The notes under the pieces: model-generated
The model's database searches: none
The model's input: only the letters and a program-made list of their open reading frames with translations
Told to the model about the DNA's origin: nothing
Program-made: the position numbers and the translations under genes
DNA from: CATOSD01 sp965203135
GTDB taxonomy: Bacteria; Chloroflexota; Dehalococcoidia; Lucifugimonadales; CATOSD01
NCBI GenBank assembly: GCA_965203135.1
Contig: CBDBBO010000001.1
Coordinates: forward strand, 434,001-498,000
Length of the DNA stretch: 64,000 bases
Direction: 5' to 3'
Part shown: positions 57,598 to 64,000 of the stretch, piece by piece
How positions within the stretch are numbered: position 1 is the first letter of the stretch
Layout: every line of letters begins with the position of its first letter

Positions 57598-58110
57598 GTG
57601 CAGCTCAAGGACTACATCAGGGATATCGCGGACTTCCCCCAGGAGGGTATCCTCTTCCGGGACATCACGCCTCTGCTCAAGGATGCGGCGGCGTTCGACA
57701 CGGCCTTGTCCCAGATGGCCGCGTTTTGCGACCGCTTGCGCGCCGACGCCATCGCGAGCATCGAGTCGCGCGGCTTCCTGTTCGCGGCGCCGCTGGCGCA
57801 ATACCTTGCCAAGCCGCTGGTGCCAATCCGGAAGGAAGGCAAGCTGCCCTACACCACCCATGCCGTTTCGTACACGCTTGAATACGGGACGGACTCGCTG
57901 GAAGTGCACACGGACGCGTTCGCCGGGGGGCAGCGCGTGGTAATCGTGGACGACCTGCTCGCCACCGGTGGCACCCTTGCCGCGGCGGGGCAGCTCGTCG
58001 AAGCGGCGGGCGCGAGCGTAGCGGGCGTGACCGTGCTGATCGAGTTGACAGAGCTTGGAGGAAGAGCCAGGCTTCGGGACTACGAGACCTACTCCATTAT
58101 CGAGTACTAG
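57598..58110 (+). CDS. apt: adenine phosphoribosyltransferase
   Basis: 170 residues, standard. PRPP motif VVIVDDLLATGGTL near residue 117; IRDIADFPQEGILFRDITP and ESRGFLFAAPLA are Apt hallmarks, and IRKEGKLPY the flexible loop. Starts with GTG at 57598; the upstream sequence has AGG but no strong site. Salvages adenine to AMP. Confidence 0.95.
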   Translation: MQLKDYIRDIADFPQEGILFRDITPLLKDAAAFDTALSQMAAFCDRLRADAIASIESRGFLFAAPLAQYLAKPLVPIRKEGKLPYTTHAVSYTLEYGTDSLEVHTDAFAGGQRVVIVDDLLATGGTLAAAGQLVEAAGASVAGVTVLIELTELGGRARLRDYETYSIIEY

Positions 58111-58168
58111 CGCCTATCGTTCGAGGTCCCCAAACGGTCCAACAATCGCAAACCAGAGAGGTGCTCAT

Positions 58169-58627
58169 ATGACCACGGCAGATAACCTGGAGTCACTCAT
58201 TTCGTCGGTAGAACAGTCCGTGGAGGCGGGGCTCGCGTATTTCGAGGGCCCCGGCGGCGAGTCAAAGGTGAAGATCGATCTCTGGACGCCCCGCGAGGTG
58301 CTCGTCCACATGGTCTACTGGCATCAGGCTACCGTCGAGGGAATGGAGGCGGTCACTTCGGGCCAGCAGCCCTACCGCATCTACGCCGACACCGACGAGA
58401 CGAACGCCCGGGCCGTTGGCCGTGCGTCGGGCAAGAGCGTCGCCCGGTTGGCGGACGAGGCGCGCCAGCTTCAGGCCCGGCTATCGGCGGCGGCGAGGCA
58501 GATCCCGGACGCGAACGAGGTTATCATGGTACGCGGCGACGGCTCGGAGGCCTCGACGATACAGCGCCTCGAGCGTATCCGGGCACACTGGGACGCTCAT
58601 ATCGAGGAGATCCGAAGCCAGGAGTAG
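58169..58627 (+). CDS. DinB-like/mycothiol-dependent maleylpyruvate isomerase-fold protein
   Basis: 152 residues from ATG 58169, behind AGAGAGGTG. Four-helix bundle pattern: LWTPREVLVHMVYWHQATVEG with His residues of the DinB metal site, and a final RIRAHWDAHIEEI with a third His. Such proteins act with bacillithiol or mycothiol, or are nuclease-like DinB. Substrate not known. Confidence 0.75.
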   Translation: MTTADNLESLISSVEQSVEAGLAYFEGPGGESKVKIDLWTPREVLVHMVYWHQATVEGMEAVTSGQQPYRIYADTDETNARAVGRASGKSVARLADEARQLQARLSAAARQIPDANEVIMVRGDGSEASTIQRLERIRAHWDAHIEEIRSQE

Positions 58628-58690
58628 AGACTTCCCGCGGGGCCATGCATCGCGGATTTCAATCGAAGCATGAAGCTGGGGAGGTGGGTT

Positions 58691-59428
58691 ATGACGGTAG
58701 TAACTTTGGCCGGACTCGCAGGAGCGGGGCCCAGATCGCTGGGCCCGATGGTGGCGCAGCGGCTAGAGGCCGATTACGTAGACAGGCTGATTCTGACTAA
58801 CGTCGCGCGCCAAGTCGGGGCGACCGTGGCGGCACTGCACGAGCGCGAGGAGCGCCCGCCTACCAGGGGCGAGCGGTTCTCGCGGCTGCTCCAGCGCATA
58901 CTGGAGCGTTCCGCAGTGTCCGGCGCGGGCGGCGACCCCTACTTCGGACCGGGAGTCGCCGCGTTTCTTACGGAAGAGTACGAAGACCTGCCACAGCCCA
59001 CAATCACTAAGGGGCACGAGCTGGAGGACGAGGCCTACATCGAGGCGGTCCACACCGTGCTCGAGGAGATGGCGGCGAGCGGCAACACCGTGATTGTGGG
59101 AAGGGGCAGCCACGTTATTCTCAGAGACCTGCCCAACGTACTACGCGTTGGGGTGGTCTCCGAGTACGAAGACAGGATCACCACCATAATGAACCGAGAG
59201 CGGTTGAGTCGGGAGGAGGCCGAGAGTACGGTCGCAGCGCGCGACGCCGCACGCGCCTACTACTTCCAGCGCTTCCTCGGCCTCGAGAACCCCGACGCGC
59301 CGGAGCTGTTCCACATGGTGGTAAACGTCAGCGAGGTCGGCCTGGACTACGCGGCCGACATGGTCGCCGCCGCGTCGATGGCGCACGCCGCGGGCCGCCT
59401 GGCAGGCGGCGCCAGGGTCGCCACCTGA
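58691..59428 (+). CDS. cytidylate-kinase-like family protein
   Basis: 245 residues from ATG 58691, after GGGGAGGTGGGTT; an earlier ATG at 58670 is poorer. TLAGLAGAGPRSLGPMVAQRL replaces the usual kinase P-loop: the GxxGxGK Lys is not seen. GNTVIVGRGSHVILRDLPNVLRV and INRERLSREEAE-like NRERLSREEAEST match the cytidylate-kinase-like Pfam family. Possibly a nonclassical kinase or regulator. Confidence 0.75.
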   Translation: MTVVTLAGLAGAGPRSLGPMVAQRLEADYVDRLILTNVARQVGATVAALHEREERPPTRGERFSRLLQRILERSAVSGAGGDPYFGPGVAAFLTEEYEDLPQPTITKGHELEDEAYIEAVHTVLEEMAASGNTVIVGRGSHVILRDLPNVLRVGVVSEYEDRITTIMNRERLSREEAESTVAARDAARAYYFQRFLGLENPDAPELFHMVVNVSEVGLDYAADMVAAASMAHAAGRLAGGARVAT

Positions 59429-59441
59429 CCGCCCGCCACGG

Positions 59442-59876
59442 TCACGGCAGATCCTGCGGCGCCTCGTACTCCGCCCTGACAGCGGTGTGAAGCCCGCCGC
59501 GCACGTTGTAGTCCAGGAGCACGGTCATACGCACCGGACGACAGCATGCCACCAGATCGTCCAGAATGCGGTTGGCTGCGTGCTCCTGCACGATGCCTAC
59601 GTTTCTGTAAGAGAGTAGATAGTACTTGAGCGACTTCAGTTCGATGCAGGAGTGTGCCGGCACGTAGCTTATCCTGAGCGTCCCCTGGTCGGGTAGCCCG
59701 GTCCACGGGCACACCGCGCTGAACTCGTCAGTGTCGATGACCACCTCCGCGTCCCGGCCCGCATACTCGTAGTCGAACGCCAGAAGACAGCCGGCGTCTA
59801 TAGAATCCTCGGTTTCCGTCCGCTCCTTGAGCTCCAGCCCTTCGTACTGTTTGCGTAATTCTTCGATCGCAGGCAT
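59442..59876 (-). CDS. queF: preQ1 synthase (7-cyano-7-deazaguanine reductase)
   Basis: 144 residues, the short unimodular QueF. Catalytic Cys in FSAVCPWTGLPDQG near residue 54 and the conserved Asp in it; ELKSLKYYLLSYRN is the substrate-binding helix. Reduces preQ0 to preQ1 with NADPH for queuosine in tRNA. ATG 59876 is placed well behind GAGGAG. Converges with the cytidylate-kinase-like gene. No preQ1 riboswitch was seen upstream. Confidence 0.94.
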   Translation of the reverse strand: MPAIEELRKQYEGLELKERTETEDSIDAGCLLAFDYEYAGRDAEVVIDTDEFSAVCPWTGLPDQGTLRISYVPAHSCIELKSLKYYLLSYRNVGIVQEHAANRILDDLVACCRPVRMTVLLDYNVRGGLHTAVRAEYEAPQDLP

Positions 59877-60022
59877 TACCACTCCTCTGGTTCTCTCGAT
59901 TTCCTTTCATGCCATCGCTTGTTCAAGGATGCCCACTGGTCTTGCACACGAATCAAACGCGGGCCAACACCGCGAGCGAAAGTTAGATATACTCACCCCT
60001 AAACTTGCGAGGAGCGCCAAAA

Positions 60023-61189
60023 ATGAAAGACAGCGGCTGTTTCGACGGTCAGCAACCATCTTATCATGGGGGAGCCTTCTTCGATGCGATTGGACGCGAG
60101 TTCGACAGCCTCGAGAGAGTCCCCGACGTCATCAGCGCGGACGTTCTCGACGCGTGGTTTCCACCCTCGCCCGCGGTTATCGACGTACTGAAAGCACACC
60201 TGCCCTGGGCCATTGGGACTTCGCCCCCGACAGAGTCTGAGGGGCTTGTGAGCCGTATCGCCGACGCCAGGGGCGTGGCGCGGGACTCGGTCATAGCGGG
60301 CGCCGGATCCTCCAGCCTCATTTTCCTGGCGCTCAGGCACTGGCTCACCCGCGAGTCCCGGACCCTGGTGCTGGACCCGTCTTACGGTGAGTATGCGCAC
60401 GTGCTCGAAAACGTCGTCAGGTGCGGCATCGACCGCTTGGTCCTCAACCGGGAGGAGGAGTACCGTGTGGACCTCGAGCAACTCGAACGACACCTGCGCC
60501 GACAGTACGACCTCGTCGTTATCGTAAATCCTAACAATCCGACCGGGCGGCACATCCCAAGGAACGACCTGGAGAGAATGATACGCGGCGCTCCCCGCGA
60601 GACCATGTTCTGGATAGACGAAACGTACGTGGACTACGTTCATAGGGACGAGTCCCTGGAACGCTTCGCGGGGGAAAGCGAAAACGTGGTCGTGTGCAAG
60701 TCTATGTCCAAGATGTACGCCCTGAGCGGCCTGCGTGTTGGTTATCTCTGCGGCCCGCCCCGATTGATACAGCCGTTGCGACTCTTGAATCCGCCCTGGG
60801 CGGTAAGCCTGCCCGGGCAGATAGCCGCCGTCACCGCTCTGAAGGACGATGAGTACTACTCCGCGCGCTACCGGGAAACACACGCCCTTCGAGCTCAGCT
60901 GGCTAATGACCTGCAATCGCTGGGAATCTCTGAGATAACGCCGGGCGAGGCCAACTATCTCCTCTTCCGGCTCCCTGACGACGGGCCCACGGCCCGGGAG
61001 CTGATAGAGCGGTGCCGAAAGGACAACCTGTTCCTTCGAAACGCGTCGGCGACTTCCACCAGCCTGGGGGGCCGTTCAGTGCGAATTGCCGTCAAGGACG
61101 CTGACACCAATCGGCGCATGGTCGAGATCCTGGGCCGCGCGCTTGAGCTGGGCCGAGATGTCCTGCGCCAGGGAGCTTCGCACTGCTGA
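60023..61189 (+). CDS. class I/II PLP aminotransferase, HisC-like
   Basis: 388 residues from ATG 60023, behind AGGAG; an earlier TTG is unlikely. VVIVNPNNPTGRHIPR, WIDETYVDYV and the PLP Lys in CKSMSKMYALSGLRVGYL are typical of histidinol-phosphate aminotransferase and its CobD relatives. No other his or cob genes are near. Overlaps or abuts the ABC gene, and is probably cotranscribed with it. Confidence 0.87.
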   Translation: MKDSGCFDGQQPSYHGGAFFDAIGREFDSLERVPDVISADVLDAWFPPSPAVIDVLKAHLPWAIGTSPPTESEGLVSRIADARGVARDSVIAGAGSSSLIFLALRHWLTRESRTLVLDPSYGEYAHVLENVVRCGIDRLVLNREEEYRVDLEQLERHLRRQYDLVVIVNPNNPTGRHIPRNDLERMIRGAPRETMFWIDETYVDYVHRDESLERFAGESENVVVCKSMSKMYALSGLRVGYLCGPPRLIQPLRLLNPPWAVSLPGQIAAVTALKDDEYYSARYRETHALRAQLANDLQSLGISEITPGEANYLLFRLPDDGPTARELIERCRKDNLFLRNASATSTSLGGRSVRIAVKDADTNRRMVEILGRALELGRDVLRQGASHC

Positions 61190-61227
61190 GCGCTCGCAAG
61201 TCGGGGGCTACCGGGCCCGCCATCGAG

Positions 61228-61926
61228 GTGCGCGGCCTGCACAAGTCTTACGGACGCGTGGCGGTGCTGCGAGGCCTGGACCTCGAGGTCGCCTGGGGCG
61301 AAACCCTGGCCATACTCGGACCTAATGGCTCGGGGAAGACGACCCTTGTCAAGACGCTGGCGACGCTCACACGCCCGGATACCGGAAGCGTCCGGGTCGC
61401 TGGCCTCGACGTATCGCGCAGCGGCAAGCAGGCACGCGGCGCAATCGGCGTGGTGACGCACGACCCGATGCTGTACGAGCAACTCACCGGCTTGGAGAAC
61501 CTCAAGCTGTTCGGTCGAATGTTCAATCTCGATGCCGTTGAAGAAAGGGCGGCCTGCGCGGCCGACCGGCTCGGCATGGCTTCCAGGCTTTCGCAGCGGG
61601 TCGGAACGATGTCGCACGGGATGCGCAAGCGCCTTTCGATCGCCCGGGCACTGCTGCACGATCCTCTCATACTGATGATGGACGAGCCGGAGAGCGGCCT
61701 CGACCAAGAGGCGCTGGACATTTTGGAGGGCATCGTCTCGGGGAGCGCGGACTTGGGGCGCACGGTCATCATGACTACCCACAATCTCGAAAGAGGAGCG
61801 GCGCTTGCACAGCGAGCGGCCATTCTCTCGCGCGGGCGCATCGCCTACCACGGCTCAGCCGCATCACTCGGTGTGGCCGGGCTGCGTGAGCGATATGCCG
61901 AACTGACGGGGGAGACGGACGCTTGA
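61228..61926 (+). CDS. ccmA: ABC transporter ATP-binding protein, CcmA-like
   Basis: 232 residues from GTG 61228. Walker A GPNGSGKTT, signature MSHGMRKRLSIARAL (a Ser-His-Gly-Met variant of LSGGQ), Walker B LILMMDEPESGLD, and the switch His in TTHNLERGA. With the next gene it resembles the CcmAB haem exporter for cytochrome c maturation. The start is doubtful: in-frame codons before GTG encode the expected first strand (AIEV) and go back to CTG codons at 61183/61186, the first set 7 bp behind GGGAG; no ATG, GTG or TTG lies between. Confidence 0.87.
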   Translation: MRGLHKSYGRVAVLRGLDLEVAWGETLAILGPNGSGKTTLVKTLATLTRPDTGSVRVAGLDVSRSGKQARGAIGVVTHDPMLYEQLTGLENLKLFGRMFNLDAVEERAACAADRLGMASRLSQRVGTMSHGMRKRLSIARALLHDPLILMMDEPESGLDQEALDILEGIVSGSADLGRTVIMTTHNLERGAALAQRAAILSRGRIAYHGSAASLGVAGLRERYAELTGETDA

Positions 61927-62588
61927 GAGCCTACTGGAAAGCGGTACTCGCAGTGGCGTGGAAGGACGCATTGCTCGAGCTTCGCACCAAGGAGATCGCG
62001 ACCGCGCTGTTGGTGTTCGCGCTGCTGGCCGTGGTCGTCTTCAATTTCGCCATAGACCCGACGCCACGTACCGCGGCTACGGTGGGGCCTGGCATCCTGT
62101 GGGTGTCCATAGTATTCAGCGGCGCGCTGGGCCTGGGCCGCTCGTTCGCGATGGAGCGCGACGGCGCCGCGATGACCGGACTGTTACTGGCGCCGGTGGC
62201 ACGCGACGCGGTCTACTTTGGCAAGGTACTATCCATATTCCTGTTCATGGCAGCGGTCGAGGTGGTGGTCTTTCCCATTTTCCTGGCGCTGTTCAACCTG
62301 TCGCCAGGGGACCTGTGGCTGATTCCGATCGCGTTGCTGGCCACGCTGGGCATAGCGGCGGTGGGCACGCTCTTCTCCGCTATGGCCGTGAACACGAGGT
62401 CGCGCGAGATCATGCTGCCCGTGCTGTTCCTGCCCGTGGTGCTGCCGGCGATAGTCGCGGCGGTGGAGGCGACCGGCGAAGTATTCGCCGGGGAAAGCCC
62501 TGCGCTCTGGGTGCCTTTCCTCGCGGTGTTCGACGCTATCTTCCTAGTCGTCTGCCCGGCGGGATTCAACCTGATAGTAGAGGAGTAG
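61923..62588 (+). CDS. ccmB: CcmB-like haem exporter permease
   Basis: 221 residues, six membrane helices. AWKDALLELRTKEIATALLV, FAMERDGAAMTGLLLAPV and VYFGKVLSIFLFM are CcmB family signatures. Starts with TTG at 61923, overlapping the stop of the ATP-binding gene by 4 bp (TTGA). Together they should form an ABC exporter in cytochrome c maturation; ccmC, ccmE and ccmF are not in the window. Confidence 0.87.
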   Translation: MRAYWKAVLAVAWKDALLELRTKEIATALLVFALLAVVVFNFAIDPTPRTAATVGPGILWVSIVFSGALGLGRSFAMERDGAAMTGLLLAPVARDAVYFGKVLSIFLFMAAVEVVVFPIFLALFNLSPGDLWLIPIALLATLGIAAVGTLFSAMAVNTRSREIMLPVLFLPVVLPAIVAAVEATGEVFAGESPALWVPFLAVFDAIFLVVCPAGFNLIVEE

Positions 62589-62649
62589 TCGCACGGCGAG
62601 CGCCTCCGAAACAGGAGCGAAAAGGGCGGTTTTCCTTCCCTTGCCAAAA

Positions 62650-62678
62650 TTGACACTATGGGGTGGTACTGCTATATT
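62650..62678 (+). promoter_or_regulatory. promoter of the 2-oxoacid oxidoreductase gene
   Basis: TTGACA, 17 bp, TATATT: a near-consensus promoter in the gap after ccmB. Confidence 0.75.
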
Positions 62679-62684
62679 TGGTGG

Positions 62685-62918
62685 CGTTGTAGAGGTAACG
62701 GTTCAGTCAAGATAGCTGTCTGCGGACCCGCATACCGGCGGTGTTCTCTCGGGCGGCACAAGACGAGAGTATTGGGGGGCGGGGCAGTTCGGATGCCTGT
62801 AAGCGATGGGTCCTCAAAGCTACTTCCGATGCCGCTAACGTCACCATGTGAGCGCGGGCCACGACTCCACTGTCAAGCCGCGGCGGTCGACTGCTCCCAG
62901 GCTCTCTGGAGGTAGTAG
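62685..62918 (+). other. long leader of the 2-oxoacid oxidoreductase transcript
   Basis: About 230 nt between predicted start and the TTG at 62919. Includes a small hairpin around TTCTCTCG...CGAGAGTA (62738-62771) and ends with GGAGG. I recognise no known riboswitch class, and no convincing reading frame. Confidence 0.4.
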
Positions 62919-64000
62919 TTGAAAAAGAGTGACTTTGTGGTGCGATTTGCGGGAGAGGGCGGCCAAGGCGTCGTGACCTCTGCCGAGGGTCTCGCTCAAG
63001 CGGCGACCCAGAGGGGCTACCACGCTCAGACCTTCGCCACCTTTCCTTCGCAGATAATGGGCGGCCCGACGTGGACCCAGACGCGCATTTCCAATGCCGA
63101 GGTTCTCAGTTCGGGCGATGACCTCGACGTGCTCGTCGCCTTCAACCGCGAGGCGTACGACACGCACGGCGCAGAAGTCCGCGAGGGCGGTGTGGTCATC
63201 TATGACTCCGGGGCCTTCGACCTGGAGTACACGGGCAACAGCTTTGGAATGCCCTTCGACGAGTTGGCGCGGTCCACGGGCAACAACAGGGCCGCCAACA
63301 TGGTGGTCATCGGCGCCCTCGCCTACCTGGTGCAGATGCCGCAGGTAATCCTCGAGGAGTTCGTGACCAAGCGTTTCACGAGGGGGCGGCCCAACGACGA
63401 GCAGATAATCAGCTCGAACATCGAGGCGCTGACGCTCGGAAGAACAGAGGCGGAGCGCAGCGGTTTCAGCCTTGGCGAGCTTGCCCCTGCAATTCCTCCT
63501 GACGTGGACCAGATCCTGCTCAACGGCAACCAGGCGGTAGCGCTGGGGGCGTACACGGCAGGGCTGGAGTTCTACGTCGGCTACCCCATATCGCCCGCCA
63601 CGTCCATACTCGTCTGGATGGAGCAAAACCTGGTCGGACCGGGCAAGTTCTGCTACCAAGCCAGTTCTGAGATCGAGTCCATCAACTCGATCGTTGGTGC
63701 GGGATTCGCGGGCAAGAAGGCGATGACAGCCACCGCGGGACCGGGCTTTTCGCTGATGAGCGAGGGCCTCGGCCTCGCCTGGATGGCGGAGATCCCGGTG
63801 GTGGTAGCCGACATCCAGCGCGGCGGACCGGCGACCGGCCTGCCAACCAAGACCGAACAGTCGGACTTAATGGCGGCCATGTTCCCGGCCCACGGCGACG
63901 TCAAGCTGCCGATCATAGCTCCGGGAACGGTGGAGGAGTGCTTCTACGCTGCCATCCACGCGGTGAACTGGGCGGAGCGCTACCAGGGACCGGTGATATT
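62919..64000 (+). CDS. 2-oxoacid:acceptor oxidoreductase, fused gamma-alpha subunit (partial)
   Basis: Decarboxylates a 2-oxoacid with ferredoxin as acceptor. TTG 62919 stands 5-7 bp behind GGAGG; the frame is open to the window end, so the C-terminus is missing. About 360 residues are visible: the gamma domain FAGEGGQGVVTSAEGLAQAA, then the start of the alpha domain LNGNQAVALGAYTAGLEFYV and GYPISPATSILVWM, TATAGPGFSLMSEGLGLA. Gamma-alpha fusions are known in KorA-type enzymes. The beta subunit should follow outside the window. Near-consensus promoter and a long leader precede it. Confidence 0.92.
   Translation, partial: MKKSDFVVRFAGEGGQGVVTSAEGLAQAATQRGYHAQTFATFPSQIMGGPTWTQTRISNAEVLSSGDDLDVLVAFNREAYDTHGAEVREGGVVIYDSGAFDLEYTGNSFGMPFDELARSTGNNRAANMVVIGALAYLVQMPQVILEEFVTKRFTRGRPNDEQIISSNIEALTLGRTEAERSGFSLGELAPAIPPDVDQILLNGNQAVALGAYTAGLEFYVGYPISPATSILVWMEQNLVGPGKFCYQASSEIESINSIVGAGFAGKKAMTATAGPGFSLMSEGLGLAWMAEIPVVVADIQRGGPATGLPTKTEQSDLMAAMFPAHGDVKLPIIAPGTVEECFYAAIHAVNWAERYQGPVI

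Noticed and set aside
59883..60000. preQ1 riboswitch in front of queF
   Set aside because: The short leader contains only a normal Shine-Dalgarno sequence; no pseudoknot-like pattern was seen.
59999..60916. 305-codon open frame on the minus strand
   Set aside because: Antisense to the HisC-like aminotransferase gene.

Overview
The window is high-GC bacterial DNA, densely coded mostly in short unidirectional operons. The gene mix suggests a Chloroflexota lineage of the Dehalococcoidia/SAR202 type: several family III (CaiB/BaiF) CoA-transferases, amidases and cyclic amidohydrolases, HbpS/GlcG, VOC and dimeric alpha-beta barrel proteins, a gamma-alpha fused 2-oxoacid oxidoreductase, a T-box in front of leuS, and many copies of a GC-rich hairpin repeat between genes. 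This is inferred from gene content; there is no rRNA or other phylogenetic marker to confirm it.

Layout. 1-2.4 kb: end of a type I restriction locus (hsdS) followed by a DUF433/DUF5615 toxin-antitoxin-like pair. 2.45-3.66 kb: a complete insertion sequence with 23-bp inverted repeats and an 8-bp target duplication, sitting just upstream of the promoter of an unusual inositol-phosphate synthase (3.7-5.3 kb) that carries an N-terminal helix-turn-helix and has a perfect palindrome inside its promoter. 5.4-14.4 kb: catabolic run on the minus strand (amidase, VOC protein, methyltransferase, serine hydrolase, D-aminoacylase, leuB, two CoA-transferases). 14.8-17.3 kb: a frameshifted CAP-domain membrane protein and a Phd/VapC pair. 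17.4-24.5 kb: leuS under a leucine T-box, HbpS-like protein, dihydropyrimidinase-like hydrolase, DUF1643, isocitrate/isopropylmalate dehydrogenase family enzyme, P-loop kinase. 24.5-28.1 kb: two retropepsin-like paralogues, a DUF6226-like protein, a Nudix hydrolase and a DUF4349 lipoprotein with inserted PKD domains. 28.3-31.9 kb: three phage head genes (protease-capsid fusion, connector, tail completion), then tRNA-Ala(CGC). 31.9-32.5 kb: repeat-rich spacer. 32.5-44.6 kb: fused double CoA-transferase, double-GNAT protein, DUF502, MshA-like glycosyltransferase, CelD-like acyltransferase, thrC, CvpA, HNH nuclease, glyA, hpf and a barrel protein. 44.7-52 kb: a four-gene defence operon. 52-52.7 kb: second repeat-rich spacer. 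52.7-64 kb: GYD protein, TPP enzyme, sdhD/sdhC, two-subunit fumarase, apt, DinB-like protein, cytidylate-kinase-like protein, queF, a HisC-like aminotransferase, ccmA/ccmB-like ABC pair and the start of a 2-oxoacid:acceptor oxidoreductase.

The best candidates for new biology are two. First, the operon at 44.7-52.0 kb: a restriction-modification pair (methyltransferase and helicase-nuclease) whose two genes are separated by an AAA ATPase and a PIN-type nuclease, all coupled by 4-bp overlaps or a 10-bp gap. The layout resembles RM loci that carry an embedded RNase back-up module such as PrrC. Second, the DNA-binding inositol-phosphate synthase, which appears to be made from a leaderless promoter with an operator between the -35 and -10 boxes, so the enzyme may repress its own gene. 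A third theme is a TAGNAC-N4-GTNCTA palindrome found inside three promoters (the phage capsid operon and both repeat-rich spacers), which looks like an SOS-type operator.
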